DNA of 36,518 nucleotides from positions 1-36,518 of the forward strand of contig JACQPE010000025.1 in assembly GCA_016207685.1 (NCBI GenBank), given 5' to 3'. Positions 1-6,950 of the stretch are shown here, piece after piece (positions within the stretch are counted from its first letter, which is position 1; each line of letters starts with the position of its first letter). This DNA comes from Elusimicrobiota bacterium. GTDB taxonomy: Bacteria; Elusimicrobiota; Elusimicrobia; JACQPE01. Below the pieces are notes generated by a model. That model ran no database searches. It was not told the origin of the DNA and worked only from the letters and a program-made list of their open reading frames with translations. The position numbers and the translations under genes were made by a program.

Positions 1-2
1 GC

Positions 3-1121
3 ATCGCCGGGTCCTTGACGGCGGGATTTTCGGGCGTGATTTTGTTGGGCACCAGGAACAGTTTTTTCGCGGCCGTTTTGTTGAATTTTTCCATCGGAGC
101 AGTTTTGTTGGCGGCCGCGGAGGGCAGGCGCATCGTTCGCACGTTGGCTTTGGCGGCTGTTTTTATGGGAATTTTGGCGATTTCGATCCCCGATCCTCTG
201 GTGACGATCATCGAAACTCGTTTGAAAACCGTAGGACTTCGCGCCCTGTTTCACGAGGAAGATCGTGCCGCCATGGTAACGGGGGCTCAAAAAAATCAAA
301 AGAGCGGCCTGTTGCTGCTCAATGGTATTTGGATTTCAGGGACCGGCCAGGCCGGCCGAATCATGGCCAAATTGCCCATTTTGTTTCATGAGAATCCGCA
401 ACAAGCGCTGATCGTGGGTTTTGGCGTGGGGCACACTTTTGCGACGCTGCTGGATCATGGAATTCGAGTTGATGCGGCGGAATTGATCCGCTGCGTGCCC
501 CGTCATTTCGGATTTTTTTATCCAGAGAAGGCCCGTTACCTTAATGACCCCAGGGCGCGAATCATATTTCAAGACGCACGGGCGCATTTGCTGCGGTCAA
601 AATCGATTTATGACGTGATCATCGTGGACGGCTCGCCGCCGATTTTTTCCGCCGGCACCGTAAATCTTTATACCCGTGAATTTGTGCAATTGGCAAAATC
701 CCGGTTGCGCGAGGGGGGAATTTTGCTTTTATGGGTGCCTCTGCCTTGTTTCCCCGGAGACTTCTGGATGGTGGGACGCAATATGGCGGAGGCGTTTAGC
801 CGGGTGAGCGTGTTTGCCCATGAAAGTTTGGCGGGTATTTTGATCCTTGGTTCCGAAGGTTCTCAAGATTTTCCTTTCGGGTTCTTAAGCCGGCGCCATC
901 GGGAGCGCGGATGGGACCGCTTATATAATGAATTTAATGAAGAGGCCTTGTGGCGCGCCCGAGTGTTGACTCAAGATGATTTCCGTCAACAAGCCCATTG
1001 GCCGCCGTTACTGACCGACAATCACCCTTACACGGAGTTTCCTCTGGCCCGATTTTGGCATGGGGAAACCATGGACGCAACCCCGGGATTTTTGAAAAGT
1101 CCGTTGTGCTCGTGGAGATGA
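3..1121 (+). CDS. Spermidine synthase-like membrane protein, 5'-truncated by window edge
   Basis: The reading frame is open to the left edge, so the true start lies outside the window; the first in-window start codon (TTG at 15) falls inside a hydrophobic stretch. Residues ~1-60 (counted from that TTG) form at least two membrane segments. From ~residue 90 on the protein resembles the Rossmann methyltransferase fold of spermidine synthases: a glycine-rich AdoMet loop (VGFGVGHTF), an acidic strand end (VDAAEL), an NDPRARI-type segment and the YDVIIVDG motif followed by a TREFVQLAKSRL helix. This architecture (membrane domain plus SpeE-like domain) is common in bacteria and usually has unknown substrates; many are not true spermidine synthases. 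A second, more complete member lies at 21669-23360. Family assignment is good, the reaction is uncertain. Confidence 0.8.
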   Translation: MAGSLTAGFSGVILLGTRNSFFAAVLLNFSIGAVLLAAAEGRRIVRTLALAAVFMGILAISIPDPLVTIIETRLKTVGLRALFHEEDRAAMVTGAQKNQKSGLLLLNGIWISGTGQAGRIMAKLPILFHENPQQALIVGFGVGHTFATLLDHGIRVDAAELIRCVPRHFGFFYPEKARYLNDPRARIIFQDARAHLLRSKSIYDVIIVDGSPPIFSAGTVNLYTREFVQLAKSRLREGGILLLWVPLPCFPGDFWMVGRNMAEAFSRVSVFAHESLAGILILGSEGSQDFPFGFLSRRHRERGWDRLYNEFNEEALWRARVLTQDDFRQQAHWPPLLTDNHPYTEFPLARFWHGETMDATPGFLKSPLCSWR

Positions 1122-1202
1122 TTTGGCATAATAAAACAATATGACGGCAAGGAGTTTCTGCGTTAAAAATTTTTTCGTCCCTTTGCGCACCTCTCGCCCC
1201 AC

Positions 1203-1216
1203 ACCCCTTACCCCTT
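1203..1216. repeat. Heptamer tandem repeat, ACCCCTT x2
   Basis: Two exact tandem copies of a 7-mer end six bases before the yebC start codon, where a Shine-Dalgarno site would be expected; none is visible. Two copies alone could be chance. It is listed because the same placement recurs at other heptamer loci in the window. Confidence 0.4.
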
Positions 1217-1222
1217 GGTAAT

Positions 1223-1972
1223 ATGGGCGGACATAGTCACTGGGCCGGCATTAAACACAAAAAGGGCTTGGCTGATGCCAAGAAGGGCAAGGTTTACACG
1301 AAAATCATCCGTGAAATCGTCATTGCCACCAAAGAAAGCGGGCCCAAACCAGAGAGCAATCCCCGATTGCGTAAAGCCATTGAAGACGCTCGCGCGGCCA
1401 ATATGCCTTCGGATAATATTGAGAAGGCGATTTTGCGCGGCTCCGGCAAATTGCCCGGCATTACCATTGAAGAGGTAAAGTTCGAGGGCTACGGACCGGT
1501 CGGCGTGGCCGTGATGATTGAGGGCACCACGGACAATCGTAACCGCACGACTTCCGAAATGCGCAAGATATTCAGTTCCAACGGCGGCAATTTGGCCGAG
1601 GCGGGCGCTGTTTCCTGGGTTTTTCAACAGAAAGGCTATATCGAGGTTCTGAAGGTGAAAACATCGGAAGATAAGCTCTTCGAAGCTGCTATTGAAGCCG
1701 GGGCCGAAGATGTCAAGGGCGATGAGCAGGATATTTACAAGGTGATCACCGCATCCGTTGATTTTGAGAAAGTCCGCAGAGCCATCGAGGGGGCGGGCAT
1801 TGAAACGCAGTCCGCCGAAGTGACTTACCTGCCGACCACCGAAGTCAAGGTCGAGGGTGACGACGCCGCCAAAGTCATGAAGCTCATGGAAACCCTTGAA
1901 GAGCATGACGACGTGAAAAACGTTTACGCCAACTATAACATCCCCGACGAAGTTCTCTCCAAGATTCAATAA
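1223..1972 (+). CDS. yebC: YebC/PmpR family protein (TACO1-like)
   Basis: A 249-aa protein of standard family length. It opens with the family signature MGGHSHWAGIKHKKG (compare MAGHSKWANIKHRK), followed by the conserved block around residues 45-75 (RAANMPSDNIEKAI) and the EVKFEGYGPVGVAVMIE strand. YebC proteins are cytoplasmic; they have been described as DNA-binding regulators and, more recently, as ribosome-associated factors that help translation of proline-rich stretches. The ATG at 1223 is fixed by the conserved N-terminus, although no clear ribosome-binding site precedes it. In many genomes yebC lies next to ruvCAB; here ruvC is 15 kb downstream. The gene converges with the MEMO/AMMECR1 gene at 2024. 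Confidence 0.96.
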   Translation: MGGHSHWAGIKHKKGLADAKKGKVYTKIIREIVIATKESGPKPESNPRLRKAIEDARAANMPSDNIEKAILRGSGKLPGITIEEVKFEGYGPVGVAVMIEGTTDNRNRTTSEMRKIFSSNGGNLAEAGAVSWVFQQKGYIEVLKVKTSEDKLFEAAIEAGAEDVKGDEQDIYKVITASVDFEKVRRAIEGAGIETQSAEVTYLPTTEVKVEGDDAAKVMKLMETLEEHDDVKNVYANYNIPDEVLSKIQ

Positions 1973-2023
1973 AAATTATCAGCATTCAGCCGCCGGCAAT
2001 CACCTGAAAAATAATTCCAAATT

Positions 2024-3526
2024 TTATTCTTCAAACGCTTCGGCGTCGAAGAGAAAAATTTCGGTTTTAGGGTCCTTCCAGCAATCGCGCGGCAAGCCGG
2101 CTTTTTGCGAACAAAGTTCCCCCAAAAATTGATTTTTATCCGGCAATGTTTCCCAAACAGAGGGCAAAAAAAGCCCTGATCGCCCCTTCTGCGTCAACAA
2201 AACACCATGACCCGAGCGGACGGCCTTGGCCGAGGCCGCCTGGCGAAAAGGGGTTAAGCGGGAAATTTCAATGGCAAGACCTGACAATTCGGAAGCCGTT
2301 ACCGGAGCAAAACGATGGTCTTCAAGAGCGCTTTTAATGGCATAAACCTGCACGGCTTCGCCCAGGGGAAGATCAGGGACCAGGCTTCCGATGCATCCCC
2401 GAAGACTGGTTTCTTTAGGCTGATTTTGACGGCGCAGAGTCACAAAAACCGCGGCGGGTTGGTTGAATTGCGGATCATCAAAAAGTTGGGGTTGAGGATC
2501 CTGGTTTTTCACGAGCTTGGAGTTAAGGGCATCGCGCGCCATTTGAACGAGACGGCGCCGCCGAATCAGATCGAGCGGTTTTTCTTTGGAAGGTTTCCTG
2601 TCGCGAATCCACAGCAAAGCCGCGTAGCCAACCACGCGCGAAGGGTCGCCGATTTTGGCCAGGCGGCCCGAGTTGGTATAGGCAAGGAGCCGTGCTTTGG
2701 GAGCGAAAGATTTGAGGGCGTAAAGCGCCGTGTTTAAGGCGGCTTCACCGCAGTAAGTGCAGACGAGGCCTTGGGGCGCGCGTTCCATGACGAGTCTATT
2801 GGCGGTGTAGAAGTAGCCAGGATCGGGATTATTCGCGAGCAGCGCCTCTATCGTTGTGCGGTCGGCAATTTCAGAGGTTTGGCGGTCGGGATAATGGGAG
2901 AGATCGGTTGAAACCAGGAGCAGAGTTTTTCGGGGTTTGCAGATGCTCGCGATCGCGGAACCGATCGCGCGGCTGACGCGCGGGTCATTCGTGTTCATGA
3001 CCAGCGGGATAATTTTGAAGTCCTTGAGCACGGTTTGGAGAAAGGGCAGCTGGACCTCGATCGAGTGCTCTTTTTCAAAAGCCGAGGGAAAATCAGCGAT
3101 GAGCGGTGACTGCGTCAGAAGTTTTTGAGCGGCCGCTTCATCAATGGGCACGGCGCCCAAAGGGGTTGTGAAGGCGCCGCTTGAAATCACGGCGGCCCCA
3201 GGAATGCCGTAGTAATGCCCTGTTCCCAAAATGATGACAGTGTCGAAATGTTTGCCTTGCAGGCGGCGGTAGACTTCGGCCGCGGTTGGGCCGGAATAAA
3301 CATATCCCGCGTGCGGGACGATGGCGCCCAGGATTTCCGCATGGGCGCCTTGAGTGGAGGCGCGGGCCAGAAAATCAGCAATCATTCGCGTCAGCGCTTC
3401 GGGATCGGACGGATAAAATGCATCCGCCACTTGCGGGGTGATGATTGCCGAATGCGAGAGGATAGGGCCCAAGAGATAGAGGACCGAACAAAGGACGGAA
3501 AATTTTTGAACCACAAGCCGCCTCAT
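2024..3526 (-). CDS. AmmeMemoRadiSam system protein B-A fusion (MEMO1 + AMMECR1) with signal peptide
   Basis: The protein has two domains. Residues ~30-285 (from the ATG at 3526) match the MEMO1 family, related to class III non-haem iron dioxygenases: FYPSDP near the start, VPHAGYVYSGPTA, LGTGHYYGIPG, EKEHSIEVQLPFLQ, STDLSHYPD and CTYCGEAALN, retaining the His/His/Cys pocket residues of the family. Residues ~310-500 match AMMECR1: an alanine-rich first helix, then ASVFVTLR-like (AAVFVTLRR), LRGCIGSL, and DHRFAPVTASEL. The N-terminus (MRRLVVQKFSVLCSVLYLLG) looks like a Sec signal peptide, so the ATG at 3526 was chosen over an upstream TTG at 3574 or ATG at 3559; no strong ribosome-binding site decides it. 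The radical-SAM partner (AmrS) is not in the window. The cellular role of the system is not established. Confidence 0.85.
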   Translation of the reverse strand: MRRLVVQKFSVLCSVLYLLGPILSHSAIITPQVADAFYPSDPEALTRMIADFLARASTQGAHAEILGAIVPHAGYVYSGPTAAEVYRRLQGKHFDTVIILGTGHYYGIPGAAVISSGAFTTPLGAVPIDEAAAQKLLTQSPLIADFPSAFEKEHSIEVQLPFLQTVLKDFKIIPLVMNTNDPRVSRAIGSAIASICKPRKTLLLVSTDLSHYPDRQTSEIADRTTIEALLANNPDPGYFYTANRLVMERAPQGLVCTYCGEAALNTALYALKSFAPKARLLAYTNSGRLAKIGDPSRVVGYAALLWIRDRKPSKEKPLDLIRRRRLVQMARDALNSKLVKNQDPQPQLFDDPQFNQPAAVFVTLRRQNQPKETSLRGCIGSLVPDLPLGEAVQVYAIKSALEDHRFAPVTASELSGLAIEISRLTPFRQAASAKAVRSGHGVLLTQKGRSGLFLPSVWETLPDKNQFLGELCSQKAGLPRDCWKDPKTEIFLFDAEAFEE

Positions 3527-3560
3527 GCTTTGGACTTTATATATTTTTGCGGGGGTCATG

Positions 3561-4010
3561 ATGAGCAAAGCCAAGAAGTTTTTTATCAGCCTCTTCGTTA
3601 TCGCGTGGGCCGGGCTTTTTCATTATGAGTCCTTGCGGCAGAATTATCTTAACCCTTGGCTGGGGCGCGCGCTGCCGAAGATAAAATTTCTTTACCCGCC
3701 CGCGGGTTGGATCATGTTTTTTCGGGTTGATGACAGCTTTGGCACGGCCGAGGTCTATGGCATCAAAGGCAATGAGACGCATTGGATTGACCCGCACCGG
3801 ATTTTTAAGACGCGCTGGCTGGGCTATGACAATATCCACCGCAATATTATGTCGACCTTGCTTAATCCAAGTTATGCGCCGCAACTTTGCCCTTTTTTTA
3901 AAAGAAAGTTTCCGGATTATGAGAGCTTTGCCATGGTGGAGTCAGGCTACCCTTCCATTTCAAAGGAGCCGAATCGCAAGCTCCAGAGGCTTATTTTAAG
4001 GTGTCCATGA
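3561..4010 (+). CDS. Small membrane-anchored protein upstream of HTTM protein
   Basis: About 149 aa. A GGGGG run at 3551-3555 lies five bases before the ATG at 3561 and favours it over the ATG at 3558. The N-terminus (KKFFISLFVIAWAGLFHYES) is one membrane segment after a basic stretch; the rest is probably outside the cytoplasm. A YPPAGWIMFF segment near residue 45 recalls the short partner proteins often encoded just before HTTM (vitamin-K carboxylase-like) genes. Its stop codon overlaps the start of the HTTM gene in an ATGA, so the two are probably translated together. No catalytic motif is recognised and the function is unknown. Only about 34 bases separate it from the divergent MEMO gene. 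Confidence 0.7.
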   Translation: MSKAKKFFISLFVIAWAGLFHYESLRQNYLNPWLGRALPKIKFLYPPAGWIMFFRVDDSFGTAEVYGIKGNETHWIDPHRIFKTRWLGYDNIHRNIMSTLLNPSYAPQLCPFFKRKFPDYESFAMVESGYPSISKEPNRKLQRLILRCP

Positions 4011-5362
4011 AAAGCGTTTTGAATTCGATCGCGCTTTATTGGGGAAAGCTTTTTTTGGCGGAGCGGCCTTCGGTCAGCCTGGGGCTTTTCCGCGTCGCCG
4101 TGGCCATCACGGTCGGGCTGCATGTTTTTCCGACTTTGCTGGAGATGCCGGACAATTATTTTTCCGGGTCGTTTCGAGAATGGAATTTAAATTTTTTCAC
4201 TCTATCCGCAGTTCAATGGGTGGCGGGACATTCGGATCGCGCGGTTTGGGCGATGGCCGCCATTTTCACGATTTCATGGTTTGGTTTTTTAGCGGGTTTT
4301 TTAACGCAGTTAAGCGGACTCCTGATGCTATCAGGCTGCTATTACTTTTATGCCCGAAACTCCATGCACATCGGCACCCTGTCCTTTGACATAATGCTCG
4401 TCACTTTGTCTTTGGTTGTGGCGACGAATTATTTTGGCGATTGCGTTTCCTTGGACAGCTTAATTCGCGGCGACCCCAAGCCTTGGGAGCGCCGCCGTCC
4501 TTATTTTATCCAGCGTTTGCCTCAACTGCAGGTCGCGAGCACCTTTTTTTATACAGGTCTTTGCAAATGGACAAGCGAGGGCAATTGGCTCACGGGCAAT
4601 GCCTATTATTTTCTCTTGAATACGCCGCCCGAAGGCGTTGTCAAGCAGTTTCCCGGTCGCGGATTCTTAATGGAGAGCCCCCAGCTTTGTTGGGCGATCG
4701 GAGTCGGAGTGATCGTTTTTGAAATGACGCTATGGTTTTGGCTCCTTTGGCGACGCACCCGGTTATGGGCCATTTTGGCGGCTTGTTTTTTTCATGTTCT
4801 CCTTCTCGTGACGCTGCATGTGCCCACGATCTTCTTTTTCCTGTTTCCTCCGCAGCTTTTGCTTTTTATTGAACCGGAAGTGATTTTGTCTTGGCTTAAC
4901 CGCCGCCGTCAGATCAATGAATTTTTTGGCCGGGCGAAAGTTATCTTTGACGGCCATTGCGGTTTTTGCCGGTCGAGCATCGCGCGCCTTTCGGCCTTGG
5001 ACCCGACCGGGCGTTTGGAAATGGCGGATTTTCATTCGCTAGCAGGGGCGCTCGCCACTAGCGGGCCTGCTGTCCCCCTGAGCTCTGCGAGCGGGGGGCT
5101 AGACGCGGTATCGCTGCACCCTGCGTTGACAGCCCAGGCGTGTCATGCCCAGTGGCACTTGCTTGAAGACGGCACGCGGCTTTCGGGCGGCTTTGCCGCT
5201 TTTCAAAGAATGACCCTCAAGCTTCCTATGCTTTGGCCCCTGGCGCCGATTGCTAATTTTCCGGGCATGGTCCTTGCAGGGGAGCCGGTTTACCGGTGGG
5301 TCGCCCGAAACAGATTTCTGTTTCATCGCGGCAATTTCTGCCGCGACAATGCGTGCGGTTAA
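4007..5362 (+). CDS. HTTM-domain membrane protein fused to DUF393 (DCC thiol-disulfide oxidoreductase-like)
   Basis: About 451 aa. Residues ~20-300 form a multi-pass membrane domain of the HTTM type (related to vitamin K-dependent gamma-carboxylase), with the typical early RVAVAITVGLHVFP helix, a NSMHIGTLSFDIML segment and a FFYTGLCKW segment. Residues ~310-450 are a DUF393/DCC domain with a redox-like DGHCGFC motif in VIFDGHCGFCRSSIARL and a C-terminal WVARNRFLFHR...C. The ATG at 4007 is chosen because it overlaps the upstream stop (ATGA); a GTG at 4001 is also in frame. The DUF393 part holds an odd Gly/Ala/Ser/Pro-rich stretch at about 5039-5110, listed separately. HTTM-DUF393 pairs are known as neighbours and fusions; the substrate is unknown. 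Confidence 0.85.
   Translation: MKSVLNSIALYWGKLFLAERPSVSLGLFRVAVAITVGLHVFPTLLEMPDNYFSGSFREWNLNFFTLSAVQWVAGHSDRAVWAMAAIFTISWFGFLAGFLTQLSGLLMLSGCYYFYARNSMHIGTLSFDIMLVTLSLVVATNYFGDCVSLDSLIRGDPKPWERRRPYFIQRLPQLQVASTFFYTGLCKWTSEGNWLTGNAYYFLLNTPPEGVVKQFPGRGFLMESPQLCWAIGVGVIVFEMTLWFWLLWRRTRLWAILAACFFHVLLLVTLHVPTIFFFLFPPQLLLFIEPEVILSWLNRRRQINEFFGRAKVIFDGHCGFCRSSIARLSALDPTGRLEMADFHSLAGALATSGPAVPLSSASGGLDAVSLHPALTAQACHAQWHLLEDGTRLSGGFAAFQRMTLKLPMLWPLAPIANFPGMVLAGEPVYRWVARNRFLFHRGNFCRDNACG
5039..5102. repeat. Palindromic insert inside the DUF393 coding region
   Basis: Nested inverted repeats lie within the reading frame: CTAGC at 5039-5043 with GCTAG at 5098-5102, CGCTCG at 5049-5054 with CGAGCG at 5088-5093, and CCCCC at 5074-5078 with the GGGGGG run near 5093-5098. 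The encoded Ala/Ser/Gly/Pro-rich residues interrupt the usual spacing of the DUF393 domain without breaking the frame. This resembles an in-frame palindromic element rather than family sequence. Confidence 0.45.
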
Positions 5363-5640
5363 AACTAAAGTCCATCGCCGCTAAAATAATTTTAAGTCTA
5401 CCCCGCCGGTTGGGACTTGGCTCCCAGGGGGCACCGTCGGGACTGGTGCCGAGTTTGGGGAGGGGCAAGCCCTGGGATTGTCCCCACAATAGGGAAAACC
5501 GGAAGTTGGCCCAAGACTAAAGTCCCAGGGACAGGTAAGACTTTTAGACCCCTAAATTCGACCCGGAGGACCCATTCCATCGGGAGGCCAGCGTGTTATA
5601 GTGAGCAAGTCAGACAATGTCATTTTATACGAGGTGCATG
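5363..5640 (+). other. Structured 278-bp intergenic region before the subtilase
   Basis: No convincing gene is present. Several short stem-loops are visible: TGGGA 5411-5415 with TCCCA 5422-5426; GGCACC 5430-5435 with GGTGCC 5445-5450; GTCCC 5522-5526 with GGGAC 5528-5532; and CTAAAGTC 5517-5524 with GACTTTTAG 5539-5547 around it. ACTAAAGTC-type words recur at about 5364 and 5516, and TTTAGACCC at 5543-5551 also appears before the next protease gene. The region could be an RNA leader, a terminator for the HTTM operon, or degenerate palindromic repeats. No known riboswitch consensus was recognised. Confidence 0.4.
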
Positions 5641-6858
5641 ATGGATCAAATTCGTAAACTCGCGGGTGTTTTGAGTATTTTGTTGGTGTCCCTAGGATTT
5701 TTGGCGGCGGAGCCGCCATCGGACGTGGATGATATCAACCGGGGCGAAGCACCGGAACGAAAAATTGTCGTTTTTCAGCCGGGGACCGGCGAAGCTTCCC
5801 AAAGATCGGTGATCGAGGGAGCGGGCGGCCGTTTCGGCAAGCCCTTGCGATTAATCAATGCGGCAACGGCGCGATTTCCTAATGAAACCGCGGCTCAAGC
5901 AGCCGCTTCAGCGGCCGGTGTTCTTCGAGTGGAGAGCGATTTTATCGCCAATGCGGCCCTGGCGCCCGGTTCCGTGGCCCAGCAGGGCGGCCAGGGAAAT
6001 AAAGGCGGCGGAGTATCCCAGCCGGTTCAGGAAACGTCCTGGGGCGTCTCCCGCGTCAAAGCGCCGGAGGCTTGGTCCGTGACGCAGGGCGCCGGTGTCA
6101 ATGTTTGCGTCTTGGATACCGGCGTTGACCTGACGCATGCGGATTTGGCTGAAAATGTCAAATCGGGATACAACGCGATCAACCCTTCCCGAACGGCCAA
6201 AGATGACAACGGCCATGGCACGCATGTGGCTGGGATTATTGCGGCAGTGAACAATACGATCGGCGTGGTGGGCGTTGGGCCGAAAATTTCCGTCATACCA
6301 GTTAAGGTGCTGGGCGCGAGCGGCTCTGGTTGGATTTCGGATATTATTGAGGGTCTTGAGTGGTGCGGGGTCAATGGAGGCAAGGTGGCCAATATGAGCT
6401 TGGGATCATCTTCGGACAGCCAGTCCCTGCATGACGCAATCACCGCGCTTTACAATGCAGGATTGGTCCTTGTCGCGGCTGCGGGCAATTCGGGCCCATG
6501 CGCCAATTGCGTGAGTTACCCGGCCCGGTATTCGGAGGTTATTGCGGTTTCGGCGAGTGATTCCTCGGACCAATTCGCGAGTTATTCAAGCCAGGGACCT
6601 GAAGTTGATTTGATCGCTCCCGGAAGCAATGTGCTGTCCACCTGGAAAGGCGGCGGTTATGCCACGGCATCAGGAACTTCTATGGCCACGCCGCATGTAA
6701 GCGCCGTGGCGGCATTAAAACGGGCGCAGAATCCCTCGCTGGGCCCGGCCGACGTGGCCTCCGCGCTTAAATCAGGCGCTGATGCGTTGCCCGGACTTAT
6801 CTCGGATCAACAGGGAAGCGGCCTGGTCAATGCCCAAAAGACCACAGCCTTGCCATAG
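5641..6858 (+). CDS. Secreted subtilisin-like serine protease (peptidase S8)
   Basis: About 405 aa. The ATG at 5641 follows GAGG (5631-5634) by six bases; the ATG at 5638 is equally in frame. The N-terminus (KLAGVLSILLVSLGFLAAEP) is a Sec signal peptide. Residues ~35-105 resemble an inhibitor_I9-type propeptide (ERKIVVFQPG). The catalytic domain has the full triad in order: Asp in VCVLDTGVDLTHADL, His in NGHGTHVAGIIAA, Ser in ASGTSMATPHVSAVAAL, with the oxyanion Asn in AAAGNSGP. No C-terminal sorting or repeat domain follows, so it is probably a soluble periplasmic or secreted endopeptidase. It is followed after 92 bases by a second exported protease. Confidence 0.93.
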   Translation: MDQIRKLAGVLSILLVSLGFLAAEPPSDVDDINRGEAPERKIVVFQPGTGEASQRSVIEGAGGRFGKPLRLINAATARFPNETAAQAAASAAGVLRVESDFIANAALAPGSVAQQGGQGNKGGGVSQPVQETSWGVSRVKAPEAWSVTQGAGVNVCVLDTGVDLTHADLAENVKSGYNAINPSRTAKDDNGHGTHVAGIIAAVNNTIGVVGVGPKISVIPVKVLGASGSGWISDIIEGLEWCGVNGGKVANMSLGSSSDSQSLHDAITALYNAGLVLVAAAGNSGPCANCVSYPARYSEVIAVSASDSSDQFASYSSQGPEVDLIAPGSNVLSTWKGGGYATASGTSMATPHVSAVAALKRAQNPSLGPADVASALKSGADALPGLISDQQGSGLVNAQKTTALP

Positions 6859-6906
6859 TTTTTTCGCCGGGTAAAACCGCGGCAGTGACTTTTGGGCAGG
6901 AAAATT

Positions 6907-6922
6907 TGGGTCTTTAGACCCA
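6907..6922. promoter_or_regulatory. 16-bp palindrome upstream of the metalloprotease
   Basis: TGGGTCT (6907-6913), a TT centre, and AGACCCA (6916-6922) form a perfect 7-bp-arm palindrome, immediately followed by GGAG and 28 bases before the ATG at 6951. The right half contains TTTAGACCC, shared with 5543-5551 upstream of the subtilase. It could be an operator or an RNA hairpin; no protein is identified. Confidence 0.4.
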
Positions 6923-6950
6923 GGAGAATAATTTCGTTCATCTGTATCAT

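Noticed and set aside
1208-1969. Long antisense ORF (253 aa) opposite yebC
   Set aside because: It is the complement of a strongly conserved yebC, has no recognisable domain and reflects codon bias.
5363-5640. c-di-GMP (GEMM) riboswitch
   Set aside because: The conserved GEMM core sequences were not found.
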